From positions 7,640,501 through 7,704,500 of the forward strand of contig NC_067301.1 in NCBI RefSeq assembly GCF_020740795.1: a DNA stretch of 64,000 nt. Direction: 5' to 3'. Both the position numbers and the translations under genes were made by a program. The DNA is from Apus apus (lineage: Eukaryota; Chordata; Aves; Apodiformes; Apodidae). Positions 12,351 to 22,987 of this stretch are shown one piece after another. The notes below the pieces were generated by a model. That model was not told where the DNA came from. It did no database searches and saw only the letters and a program-made list of their open reading frames with translations. Every line of letters starts with the position of its first letter. Positions within the stretch are counted from its first letter, which is position 1.

Positions 12351-15300
12351 ATGGCCCAGCAGCGCCGTGTCCAGCTCTCCACCCAGCGTCCCACCAGCAC
12401 CGTCTGCGTCCTGGGCACTGAGCTCTCCCTGGATATCTGTGGGTAAGGCCAAGGGGGGGAGGAAATCCCAATTCCTCCTGCTTTTGTGCTTTTTATCCCC
12501 TTAATCAACCTGATAAAAATAGCTCGGGGTGGGGGAGATGCTGCTGCTTTTGGGGATGCTTTTCCCAAGGGATTTGGAACCCTGGGATGCTGCAGCTGAG
12601 GACTTACCTCTCCAAGGGGAATTTTTGGGTGCATAAAGCTTTCAGCGTTGCTCCAGGGTTGCGGTTCACATCCAGGCCAGGAGTTGCTGTGTCTGCCTGC
12701 AAAAAATGCAAATATTTCCTTGTTTCGGGGGAATGTGGAGAGCGAAACTGCCAGGGAGTCACCTCCTGGCTCTGGGTGGCTCAGCCGCTCTGCTGGCCCT
12801 GGCCCAAGTTCAAGTGCTTTTCTACAGCAGGTTTTGCTTTTTGCTTCCTGAAAAGCCCAGCTCGAGCAGCAGCTTTTTTGGGGAGAAGGGAGGTTGTGTA
12901 TGTTATTTTCCTTAAAACACCCAAACCCACCTTGGCCGGCAGCATCGCACCCTCTCCTGTCAGCCCCGGGGTGGGTTTTTTCCCTCCACCCTGGGGTTGG
13001 ATCCGTGTTTCCTTCCTTGCAGGGCAGGATTTTTGCTCCCTGGCCTGTGGCTCATGGCCTCTTGCACCACAGAGGAGTGTGGCAAGTTGCAGCCTGCCCA
13101 AACACAGCAGCTTTTCCACTCTTCAGGGGTTGCAACCGGTCAGAGTTCACTGTGAGGGTGGGGAGACCCTGGCCCAGGTTGCCCAGGGAAGCTGTGGCTG
13201 CCCCATCCCTGGCAGTGTTGAAGGGCAGGTTGGATGGGGCTTGGAGCAGCCTGGGCTGGTGGGAGGTGTCCCTGCCCATGCAGGGGGTTGGATCTGGATG
13301 GTCTTTAAGCCCCTTCCAACCCAAACCATTCCATGATTCTGCAAAATGCAAATATTTGGGGGGGGTCAAAACACCCCTTGAGCAGCTCCGGAGTTTGGGA
13401 ACATGGCAGGATTTGTTGCAGTTACATTTAGCAGGATGAGTTGTGTTGTGCAGGGTAGTTTGTTGGGGTTTTTTGCAGGATTTGTTGCTCCAGCGTTTTC
13501 CAGGCTTGGTTGCAGCTGAACAGCCCTTGGTGCCTGTTGCAGGGATTTATTTCAATCAATAATGCAGCATTTGTTGCAGTTTCATGTTTCATTGCAGTTT
13601 TGCCTCCTTTGCTGCCAAGTGACCCCTGGGGAATTTTGTTCAAGCTGCCAGGTTTGTTGCCATGAACCTCGTGGGATCTGTTGCTGTTGCCTTTTGCATG
13701 ATCTGTTGCCTCTGACAGGATTTGCTGTAATCACCTTTTGTAGGATTTGTTGCCTTTTGGGGGATTTGCCCTAAGCCTGAGCCCTGGGATTTGTTGCATC
13801 CCCAAGGCCTTGATGCAGTTGCATTTTGCAGGGTTTGTTGGATGTTGAAGACCCTGCTGCAGTTGCAGTTTAGCATGACTTGTTCATAGATGGTTTGGGT
13901 TGGAAGAGACCTTAAAGATCATCAAGTTCCAACCCCCTGCCATGAGCAGGGAACCCTACCACTAGAACAGGTTGCACAAAACCTTGTCCAACCTGGCCTT
14001 AAAAACCTCCGGGGATGGGGCATCAACAACCTCCCTGGGCAACCCATCCCAGTTCCTCACCACCCTTGTAGTGAAGAATTTCTTCTCAATATCTAACCTC
14101 GATCTCCCCTCTCTCAGTTTAAAACCATCACCCCTTGTCCTGTCATTATCTTCTCTGATGGAAAGCCCCTCCCCAGCTTTTCTGAAGCCCCTTCAGGCAC
14201 TGGCAGGTGCTCTAAGGTCTCCCTGGAGCCTTCTCTTCTCCAGCCTGAACACCCCAACTCTCCCAGCCTGTCTCCAGAGCAGAGCTGCTCCAGCCCAAGG
14301 ATCATCTTGGTGGCCTCCTCTGGACCTTCTCGAACAGCTCCGTATCTTTCTTGTGCTGAGAGCACCAGAAATGTACACAATATTCCAGGTGTGGTCTGAC
14401 CAGAACAGAGCAGAGGGGAAGAACCACCTCCCTGGCTCTGCAGGCCACACTTCTTTTGAAGATCACCTGTTGCCTGTTGCAGGATTTGTTGCAATTCCAA
14501 ACTCCAGGATTTGTTGCAGTTGCATTTTCCCCAGGATTCATTGCATTTTGCAGGACTTGCTGCAATTCCACACTCCAGGATTTGCTGCATTTTGCAGCCT
14601 TCATTGAATTTTGCAGGATTTGTTGCAATTGCATTTTTTCCCCAGGATTCCTTGCATTTTTTCAGGCCACCTTGCATGTCGAGGGCCTTGTTGCACTTGC
14701 ATGTGACAGGATTTGTTGCAGTTCCACACTGCAGGGCTTATTTGCAGCTGCATTTTCCAGGCCTTGTTCCATTCTGCCCAACGTGGGGCAGTTGCACCTT
14801 GCAGGGTTCCTGGCACCCTGCACCATTTCTTGCACATGGCAGGATTTGCCACCCCTGCAGATATTTGGCCTTCACTTTAGGGCTCTCCTAAAATGGTAGG
14901 GGTTGGAAGGGACCTTTGGAGATCATGGAGTCCAAGGCTCTCACCAGGCTTCCCCCCCCTTCTTTAGCTCTGCACCCAAGGATGCTGTTGCCTTCCACGT
15001 CCAGGGGACACCAGGTGTGAAGCTCTATGTGGTGCATGAGAAGCAGAGCATCAAGTTGCCCTCCACCGTGGGCCGCTGGCCCCTGGCCACCAGCACTGAG
15101 GTGCTGCTGGCCATGGATGCCCTCAGCAAGGATGTGGGTGATGAAAAGGTGGGTGCTAGTGTTGGTGCTCCAGCCAGGCCCAGCCCCTCACTGGGTGGTG
15201 ACCAGCACCCGCTCCTCCTTGCAGGTCAGGATCTCATATTTTGGGGAGACTGGTGGGGTGCCCGTGGGCAGAGCCATGCTGTACCTCACCTGCGTGGGTA

Positions 15301-18300
15301 AGTTGGGGAGGGTAGGGACACCCCCAAATCGTGGTGCTGGAGGGTTGGGGGGATGCTCCCCCCTCTCAGCATCCCCCTCCCCACAGAGGTCTCGCTGGAC
15401 GCCGACACCACCCGCGGCGGAGCCGTGAGCAGGACACTGCTGGATAAGGTATAAAGGGAGGGATGGAAGCCCCCTGGGACTGCTCTGGGTGGGGGGAGAG
15501 TGATGGCTGACACCCCCAGACTCATTCCTCTCCAGACAACATGGACCTGGGGTCCTGATGGCCATGGGGCCATCCTGCTGGTGAACTGCGACCGCGATGA
15601 CCCCGAAGCCGAGATGCCGGATAACCGGGACGACACCATCCGCTCCTACGCCGGTACTGCCACAACACGTGGGAACCCTCTCCCTTTTCCTACGGGTTTC
15701 CCCCAATTTTCCTTTCTCACACCCCTTTCTTCCTCCCCCCCAGACCTAAAGGACATGTCCCAGATGGTGCTGAGGACCCGAGGCCCCCGCACCATCTTCG
15801 CTGGCCACCGCCTCCTCCTCCACGTGGACTTTGGCCACGCCAATAAAGTCAGAGTTTTCTACGGTGGCAGTGAGTGACACCAGGGCTGGGGAGGGGGACA
15901 CAGACACCCCAAATTATGGGGGTTAGAGCAAAATGCTCGTAGCAGAGAAAGCCTCTCTTCTGCAGCATCCAACTTACATAGAATCAGAATCATAGAATGG
16001 TTTGGGTTGGAAGGGACCTTCAAGATCATCCAGTTCCCACCCCCCTGCGTGGGCAGGGACACCTCCCACCAGCCCAGGCTGCTCCAAGCCCCATCCAACC
16101 TGCCCTTCAACACTGCCAGGGATGGGGCAGCCACAGCTTCCCTGGGCAACCTGAGCCAGGGTCTCACCACCCTCACAGCCAAGAATTTCCTCCTCGTGTC
16201 CAACCTCAATCTCCCTCTTCCAGTTTCAATCCATTCCCCATCATCCCATCCCTCCCTGCCCTTGTCCCAAGTCCCTCCCCAGCTTTCCTGGAGCCCCTTC
16301 AGGCACTGGAAGGTGCTCTAAGGTCTCCCTGGAGCCTTCTCTTCTCCTGGCTGAACACCCCAACTCTCTCAGCCATGCAAAAAAAAAACCCCAACAGCTG
16401 CTTTTTTTCATTAATTTAGCCCCAGAATGCAGGTGGAAGGGAGCAGGAAAGGGGTGGGTTGGTGAAGGGGGTGTCATGGTGCTCATACCCACAGGCTGTG
16501 CTTCACTGGAGGAGTACAAGCACGTGTTGGGGGGCTCCAAGCTCGTCTACGCCCTGAAGCCCAGCCGGCACCAGGAGGAGAGCACCTTCTATGTGGAGGG
16601 ACTTGCCTTCCCAGATGTTGGCTTTTCAGGGCTGGTGGCCTTCCATGTCACACTGCTGGAGAGCCCTGAGAAGGTACTGACCATGGAGAGGGGTTGGGGT
16701 GAGTTTTACTGGTGGGACAGCAGAGCCCAAACGTTACTCCCTCCATCCCAGGGGTTGCTGGAGACACCGATTTTCACCGACACGGTGGTTTTCCGCGTGG
16801 CTCCGTGGATCATGACCCCCAACACGGCAGCACCACTGGAGGTTTTTGTCTGCAGGTGAGTTCTGGGTGAGTGGCTACATCCTGCTGGGTGCCAGATCAT
16901 CCCAAACATCTCATTTTGCTTCCCAGTGTGGATGATAACGAGCATTTTGTGGCTGCTGTGGGTGCCCTGGCTGAGAAAGCCAAATGCCCGCTCACCATCT
17001 GCCCGCCGCCCGAGAACCGCCAGGACCGTTGGATCCAGGTGGGTACAGGATGGTTCCCAGCCCCATTCCTGCTGCTCCAACTCCAGGAAGGCTCCCCTCA
17101 GCTTCTCCATCCCTTCTCCAGGACGAGGTGGAGTTTGGCTACGTACAAGCCCCTCACAAGACCTTCCCTGTCGTCTTCGATTCGCCCCGTGACAGAGGGC
17201 TGAGGGATTTCCCTGTCAGAAGCATCTTGGTACCTGATCCCTCTTCCTCCTCTTCCATAGGAAGGCACAAAACTTTGCAATCTAGAAAAAAAAAAGATAA
17301 AAAAAAAATATAAATAAATTTTTCTCCTTTACTTTTTGGGAAGACCCAGGATGGAGGATGATTTAGGAATGCTGTATTTTGGGAATGCTGTATTTTGGGT
17401 GCTTAGGGTGCTTTTTTTAAAGTGTTATTATATATTTTTTGAACCACCATCACATTTTTTTTAATCCTTGTTGCCTTTTTTTCCCCTCATCCAGGGCCCT
17501 GATTTTGGTTATGTGGCCCGGAAAGCTCCAGAAGGTGCTTCCAGCCTTGATTCCTTTGGTAATTTGGAGGTGAGTCCCCCCGTGACAGTGCAGGGCAAGG
17601 AATACCCCTTAGGTCGCATCCTCATCGGCAGCAGCTTCCCCAGGTGAGATGTGGATGGGACATAAACACCAACCAAGCCCCAAAACCCCCCTTTTCTGCC
17701 CCATTTGAGGTGAGTTCATCCCCTTGGGCACCTCAAAAAGCCCTCCCCTTGTTGCCCTCCCACCCCCCAGATTCGGTGGCCGGCGGATGGCGAAGGCCGT
17801 GAGGGATTTCCTGGTTGCCCAACAAGTCCAGGCTCCAGTGGAGCTTTTTTCTGACTGGCTCCAGGTTGGCCATGTAGATGAATTCCTCAGCTTTGTCCCT
17901 GCTCCTGACCGGAAGGTGATGAATCTTGGGAAGGAGGGGAAAAAAAGTGGGGTGCAACCTTTATAACACCCCCCATAATCATCCCTTTTTCCATCTCCAG
18001 GGTTTCCGGCTGCTCCTGGCCAGCCCCAGTGCCTGCTACCAGCTCCTCAAGGAGAAGCAAGAGGAGGGGTTTGGAGAGGCAGCAATGTTCCAGGGTAGGG
18101 AAGAGGTGGAAAAATGAGGTTTTATGGATTCCTTTTCCCTTTTTCCTGCTAAATGGAATTGGGCTAGTGGATGCACAGCACCCCAAAACCCAGCTGATGG
18201 CTGGAAAGGTGCTGCTGGAAGCAAGGAGGTGGGACAGTAATGAGCAGAATTGAATGAAAAAGCTGCACGGATTTGCTTTCCTGGGTTGGGATGGAGCTCT

Positions 18301-19603
18301 GGAATGAGGAGCTCCTGACTCAGAGCTGGAAGCCTCATCCCAGATGTGCTAAGGGAAGAATTCCTGATCTGTGCTGCAGGGCTGGAGGGGGTGCCCAAGC
18401 CCACGATAACTGAGATCCTGGCTAACGAAGGGCTCCGGAAATTCAATAATTATGTCCAGGTGAGAAAGGGGAGCAGGGGGCTCCTTTGTCCCCCTGTCCC
18501 CTTCATCCCTCTGTTCATCCCTCCATCTGTCCACCCATCCCTTTGTCCCTCTGTCCATCCACCTGCCCATCATTCCCTATCTCCCTCCCACTCATCCCTC
18601 CATCCACCCATCCCTCATCCTTCCCTCTGTCCCTCCAGCCCTCAACCTATTCCTCTCTCCATCTGTCCACTCATCCCTCCCTCTCCCCCTCCATCCCTCT
18701 GTCCCTCCATCTGTCCACCCATTCCTTTGTCCATCTCTCCCTCCATCTGTCCACCCATCTCCTTACTCCTCTCTCCCTCTCTCCATTCCTCCCTCTCTCC
18801 ATCTGTCTGTCCATCCATTTATCCTTCCAACTCTCCATCCATCTCTCCATCCCTCCCTCTGTCTTTCCATCCATCCATCCATCCATCCATCCATCCATCC
18901 ATCCATCCATCCATCCATTCATCCATCCATCCCTCCCTCCCTCCCTCCCCCTCTCTATCCATCTCTCTGTCCACCCATCTATCCCTCTGCCCATCCATCT
19001 CTCCACCCGTTTGTCCTTCCAACTCTCCATCCATCTCTCCACCCCTCCCTGTCTCCATCCATCCCTCTGTCTCTCTGTCCCTCCCTCCATCCTTCTGTCC
19101 CCCCATCCCTCCTTTCCTCCCTCCCTGCCCCCCGACACTTCTCCCCTCCTGCCCCAGAGCTGCATCAGCTGGAACAGGGACATCCTGAAGCGATCTCTGG
19201 GGCTGGCTGAGCCAGACATCCTGGACATCCCCCAGCTCTTCCGTGGAGCTGCTGCCACCGGTGCTGAGGCCTTCTTCCCAGACATGGTGAGCCCCACATC
19301 TCCCCTTACCCCTCCCTGCCCTTCCACCTGGGAATTTGGCCTGGGATCACCCATATTCCCATGCTGCAGGTGAACATGCTGGTGCTGGGCAGACACTTGG
19401 GCATCCCCAAGCCCTTTGGACCACGGGTGGGTGGGCAGTGCTGCCTGGAGGAGCGGGTACGGGAGCTGCTGGAGCCCCTGGGCCTCACCTGCACCTTCAT
19501 TGATGACTACTTCTCCTACCATGTCCTCTCTGGGGAGATCCACTGTGGCACCAACGTCCGCCGGAAGCCCTTTGCCTTCAAGTGGTGGCACATGGTGCCT
19601 TGA
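12351..19603 (+). CDS. PADI3: Peptidylarginine deiminase type III, complete
   Basis: Protein-arginine deiminase; in mammals PADI3 acts in hair follicle and cornified epithelium. Exons: 12351-12442, 14968-15148, 15225-15297, 15387-15448, 15536-15653, 15744-15869, 16495-16673, 16752-16855, 16927-17038, 17122-17229, 17495-17643, 17771-17915, 18001-18094, 18380-18459, 19158-19286, 19370-19603 (TGA). These give 661 codons with no frame break. The start is the first ATG after the TATA box, and the first residues align with family N-termini. Catalytic residues fall at Asp350 (WIQ|DE), His469 and Asp471 (GHVDEF), and Cys643 (HCGTN). [10 protein letters not shown] carries calcium ligands. [15 protein letters not shown] and the exon 14/15 junction NYVQSC resemble PADI3 most. 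Oddity: CISWNR replaces the usual CIDWNR at the start of exon 15. Confidence 0.94.
13146..13345 (+). mobile_element. CR1 LINE 3' fragment
   Basis: Plus-strand 3' UTR copy in PADI3 intron 1, starting at actgtgagggtggggag and ending at the tail ccattccatgattct. Confidence 0.9.
13400..14880 (+). repeat. Degenerate minisatellite in PADI3 intron 1
   Basis: Many imperfect copies of a short unit around gcaggatttgttgcagtt / gcattttgcagg, spaced roughly 25-45 bp. A CR1 insertion (13887-14452) splits the array, and repeat units resume after it. Confidence 0.8.
13887..14452 (-). mobile_element. CR1 LINE, 5'-truncated
   Basis: Minus-strand copy with 3' tail at the left edge (catagatggtttgggttgg). It extends inward to the ORF2 C-terminus; the minus strand reads REVVLPLCS and [13 protein letters not shown]. 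Confidence 0.9.
14889..14940 (-). mobile_element. CR1 LINE 3'-end fragment beside PADI3 exon 2
   Basis: A 50-bp minus-strand CR1 3' end (ggtaggggttggaagggacc...gatcatggagtccaa) stops about 28 bp before the exon 2 acceptor, so it abuts or includes the branch-point region. Confidence 0.75.
15978..16374 (-). mobile_element. CR1 LINE, 5'-truncated
   Basis: Minus-strand copy in PADI3 intron 6: tail atagaatcagaatcataga, the 3' UTR block, then the end of ORF2 to ctctctcagcc. Confidence 0.9.
18486..19140 (+). repeat. Pyrimidine-rich (CCATCTGTC/CATC)n array in PADI3 intron 14
   Basis: About 650 bp of C/T-rich DNA built from ccatctgtccatccctc-like units, with a perfect (CATC)n core near 18868-18930. 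The whole intron is 698 bp, so the array makes up nearly all of it. The long open frames here are repeat artefacts. Confidence 0.92.
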
Positions 19604-19651
19604 AGTGGCCTCAGTGCCACCATTCCTCCTCTTCCTTCCCAAATCATCCAA

Positions 19652-19706
19652 TCCCAGACTGGTTTGGGTTGGAAAGGACCTTAAAGATCATCTAGTTCCA
19701 ACTCTG
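19652..19706 (-). mobile_element. CR1 fragment within the PADI3 3' UTR
   Basis: A minus-strand CR1 3' end (actggtttgggttggaaagg...agatcatctagttcc) lies between the PADI3 stop and its poly(A) signal, so the mature mRNA should carry antisense CR1 sequence. Confidence 0.8.
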
Positions 19707-19753
19707 TCCCTCTCCCCATCCCCTCAAGTGCCTTCAGCAGCGGTGGCCTTGGA

Positions 19754-19759
19754 AATAAA
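19754..19759 (+). terminator. PADI3 poly(A) signal
   Basis: AATAAA about 150 bp after the stop codon, directly after the CR1 fragment. Confidence 0.75.
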
Positions 19760-19847
19760 AAAGGGCTGCAGCTTTCTCCTGGCCTCCATCTTGCTGGGTG
19801 TGAGGTTTGGACGTTGGTTTTGAACAAGGTGATGGTTTTTTCACTCT

Positions 19848-20485
19848 CTGGGTGACACTGGGTGTTGGTACAGCCCGTGGGCATAGTGATGGTATGGCCT
19901 GTGGGTGTGGGTGACACTGGGTGGTGGTACAGCCCATGGGCACAGCTCGCCCAGCATGACCATTAAGATTAACATTGTGAAACTGGGGAGAAAAAGGGGC
20001 TGGGGGTTGTGCAGCCTTGTCTCACTGCAGGGGTGCACGTGCAAAAATCCATGTGAAATACACAGTGTGCCCCAAACCACACACACACTCACACAGCTGT
20101 GAGGGTAGGCACGGGTGTGTGTGCAGAGAAATGGGTGTGCATGGAGAAAAGCACATGCATGCAGAACATGTGTGTGTGCAGAACACGTGTCTCCATGCAG
20201 AAAAGCACATGCATGTAGAAGAAGACGTGTGCACATGCACAGACCCACAAGCATGCAGTAGACGTGTGTGTTCATGCAGAACATCCATTTCTGTGCATGC
20301 AGAACACCCCAGGCGTGCAGGAAAAGACACATGTGCATGCAGAAAAACACATGCATGCATGCAACTACACGTGTGTGCACGCAGAAACCTCATACATGCA
20401 GAAAATGTGTGTGTGTGCCTGCACAGCCCCACACACCTGCAGGGAAGCACACGTGTGTGCAGAAAGCCAGGCGTGCACACGCAAT
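19848..20485 (+). repeat. Tandem and alternating purine-pyrimidine repeats 3' of PADI3
   Basis: 19848-19945 holds about two copies of a ggtgacactgggtg..ggtacagcc unit. 20040-20485 consists of imperfect units of gcatgcagaa, cacatgcatg and tgtgtgtgcagaacacgtg. The alternation favours Z-DNA and creates repeated ACGTG/CATG palindromes. Confidence 0.8.
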
Positions 20486-20599
20486 AAGGACACAGCCCCC
20501 CAGGGAAGTGCCCCCCTGTGCAGCCCCTGCCCTGTTTGCCCCCTGCCTGTGGAACGTTCAAGGGAAGTCTGGGGCTGAGGGTGCTGAGACAGCAGGATG

Positions 20600-20613
20600 G
20601 TGCCCTCTAATGG
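20600..20613 (-). promoter_or_regulatory. Candidate CTCF site between PADI3 and RCC2
   Basis: GTGCCCTCTAATGG matches the reverse complement of the vertebrate CTCF core (CCASYAGRKGGCRS) at 13 of 14 positions. It lies between the two convergent 3' ends. Confidence 0.4.
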
Positions 20614-20671
20614 CTGCCGGTTTGTTTGGGGATGCGGGGCGGGCAGGGCAGGGCGAACTGGGAGAATCCTA

Positions 20672-21492
20672 AGTCATAGGGGTTGGAAGGGACCTCCGGA
20701 GATCATCGAGTCCAACCCCCTGCTGCAGCAGGAACACCCAGGGCAGGTCACACAGGAACACGTCCAGATGGGGCTTGAAAGTCTCCAGAGAAGGAAACTC
20801 CACAGCCTCTCTGGGCAGCCTGTCCCAGGGCTCTGTCACCCTCACAGGAAAGAAGTTTCTGCTCCTGTTGAGGTGGAACTTCCTGTGTTCCAGTTTGTGT
20901 CCAGTTGCCCCTTGTCCTGTCACAGGCACCACTGAACACAGACTGGCCCATTCTTGACACCCACCCTGCAGATATTTATAGACATTCATCAGGTCCCCTC
21001 TCAGTCTTCTCCAGACTAAACAGCCCCAGGTCTCAGCCTTTATCAGACAGATGTTCCAGTCCCTTCATCATCCTCGTAGCCTCCATTGGACTCTCCCCAG
21101 CATCTCCCTGTCCCTCTGGAACTGGGGAGCCCAGAACTGGACACAAGACTCCAGATGTGACCTCAATGGGCAGAGTAGAGGGGCAGGAGAAGCTCCCTGG
21201 ACCTGCTGGCCACACTGTTCTTCATGCACCCCAGGATACTATTGGCTCTCTTGGCCATGCCAATGCTGTCCCATGGATAACTTGTTGTCCACCAGGACCC
21301 CAAGGTCCTTCTCCATGGGGCTGCTTTCTAGCAGGCCAACCCCTCATCCATATGGGTGCATGGTGTTTTTTCTCCCCAGGTGGAGGACTCTCCACTCATC
21401 CTTGTTGAACCTCAAGAGGTTCCTCTTTGCCCAGCTCTCCAGCCTCTCTAAATCCCCCTGAATGGCCTCCATGTGGATCAGCCAACCCTCCC
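20672..21492 (-). mobile_element. Long CR1 LINE 3' segment with ORF2 C-terminus
   Basis: About 820 bp, the longest CR1 copy in the window. The minus strand reads decayed reverse-transcriptase C-terminal segments (KRNLLRFNKDEWRVLHLGRK, VYKYLQGGCQEWASLCSVV, PWDRLPREAVEFPSLETFK). It belongs to the same subfamily type as 8166-8661 and 47068-47592. Frameshifts are present, so it is inactive. Confidence 0.92.
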
Positions 21493-21570
21493 AACTTAAG
21501 TACCGTGAAAAAATGGACAGATAGGGGTGGATAAAGGAAGAGGGACAAGGGGTGTATGACAATGACATCA

Positions 21571-22987
21571 TTTATTTAAACATTTACTTCAAGAAATATA
21601 AAAAAACACCCCGTGAAGACAATTACAGCACTAACCCAGGACCTGCTCAGCTAAAGGACAAGTTGTTTCTGAGACCCTCATGGTTTTAGGAATATTTGAT
21701 TCCTTGAACCTCCTCCTAAAAATACTTTACGGGCAGGATGAGTCAAAATGATGCTTTTGAGGGGTAAAATAGGGTTTTGGTGATTTTTTCCCCCCCCTAC
21801 CCCCTTTTACTGGGGCTGCAGCATCCGCTGGTACCACAACCCCCCCAAAAAAAAAGGAATATTGCTAAAAAAAGCGGATTATTGGACTTTTCCATCTGGC
21901 TGCTCTTCCCTGTCCTGGATATTTTGTCTCTAAACCCCCCCAAAAAAAGTCCCCCAAGATAATCCCCAACCCCAAAGTGAATGAAAACAAAAAACACCCC
22001 AAAACCAAAATCTTGTTGGTTTTTCGAAACCAAAACTCGCCGAACGGGCACGACCCCTCCGGGAGAAAGGACTTCCAAGAACTTAAATGTTTAATAACCC
22101 TTAAAAGCTGAAAAATCATCATAAAAATAGATTAAAAGAAAAACAAAACCCCCCCAAAAAATCACCCTTGGGTTACGTGGAGGCAGAGCTTGAGCTCTGC
22201 TCAAAAAAGGCACCTCGTTTCTCCAGCACAGTGCACAGCATCGTAGGAGGGACTTTGGGCTGATACCAGGCAGAATGAATTCATAATAATTAATGAATTA
22301 ATAATTAGGGGAGGAAAAGAAAAAGCTTTAGGGCTCCCCTCATCATACCTGAGATCTCCCCGGGGTGGGTGAGGGCTGAGCTAGTGGGGAGGGGAACCCC
22401 CCAGAGGATGAGTTTGGAGGGGAGGTGGGATCCTGAATCCCTCCTGGAAAAGGGATGCTGGAGAGGAGTGTGTGTGTGTGGGGAGGGGGAACCCCCCCCC
22501 CCAAATATATTATAGCACCCAAAATGGAGGGTATTTGGGGGAAAATGCCAAAGAACTGGAATATTGGAAGAAAAGGGCTGGGGGAGGGAAAATAAAGGTG
22601 TTTTGTAGCTGCTCTTCAGGTCCCCAATTTTACCCCGAGCTGGGGAGGTTTGTGGCTGAAAGGGGAAATGGTAGAAAGTGATGCAAAATGTTACAAATGA
22701 AATGGAAGTCATTGAAAAAAATACACCCCCCAAAAAAGAAAATACCAACAAACAAACAAATCAGAAGCCTGGATGTGCCAAAAGATCCTGCTACGCTCAG
22801 GGATTTAGAAAAGCCCAGGGTGGGGCAAGAAAAAACCCCCCCCCCAAAGCTTCGGAAACGGGAGGACAGGTAGTTAGAGCCGCTGTTGGCTTGGAAAAGC
22901 GGGGGTCAGGGGGCTCCCCAGGGGGTTGGAGGGGTCCCTGGGGAGGGTTTAGGGGAGTCCCCAGGGGGGGTTTCTGGGGGGTTCCCC
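21571..22987 (-). other. RCC2: RCC2 3' UTR with poly(A) signal
   Basis: The first minus-strand AATAAA after the RCC2 stop codon is at 21571-21576, giving a 3' UTR of about 1.4 kb. The interval has A- and C-runs and no competing exon. A CR1 begins about 80 bp beyond the hexamer. Confidence 0.6.

Noticed and set aside
18346-19651. ORFs of 280-326 codons across PADI3 intron 14
   Set aside because: The CATC/CTGTCC repeat is open in several frames on both strands. There is no family similarity outside PADI3 exons 14-16.
20017-20672. Cys/His-rich ORFs resembling zinc-binding repeats
   Set aside because: They come from TGTG/CATGCA simple repeats and occur on both strands equally.
20672-21571. Minus-strand reverse-transcriptase-like ORFs as a possible active retrotransposon gene
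   Set aside because: Only the C-terminal part of CR1 ORF2 is present and it is frame-broken; no ORF1, promoter or full RT domain.
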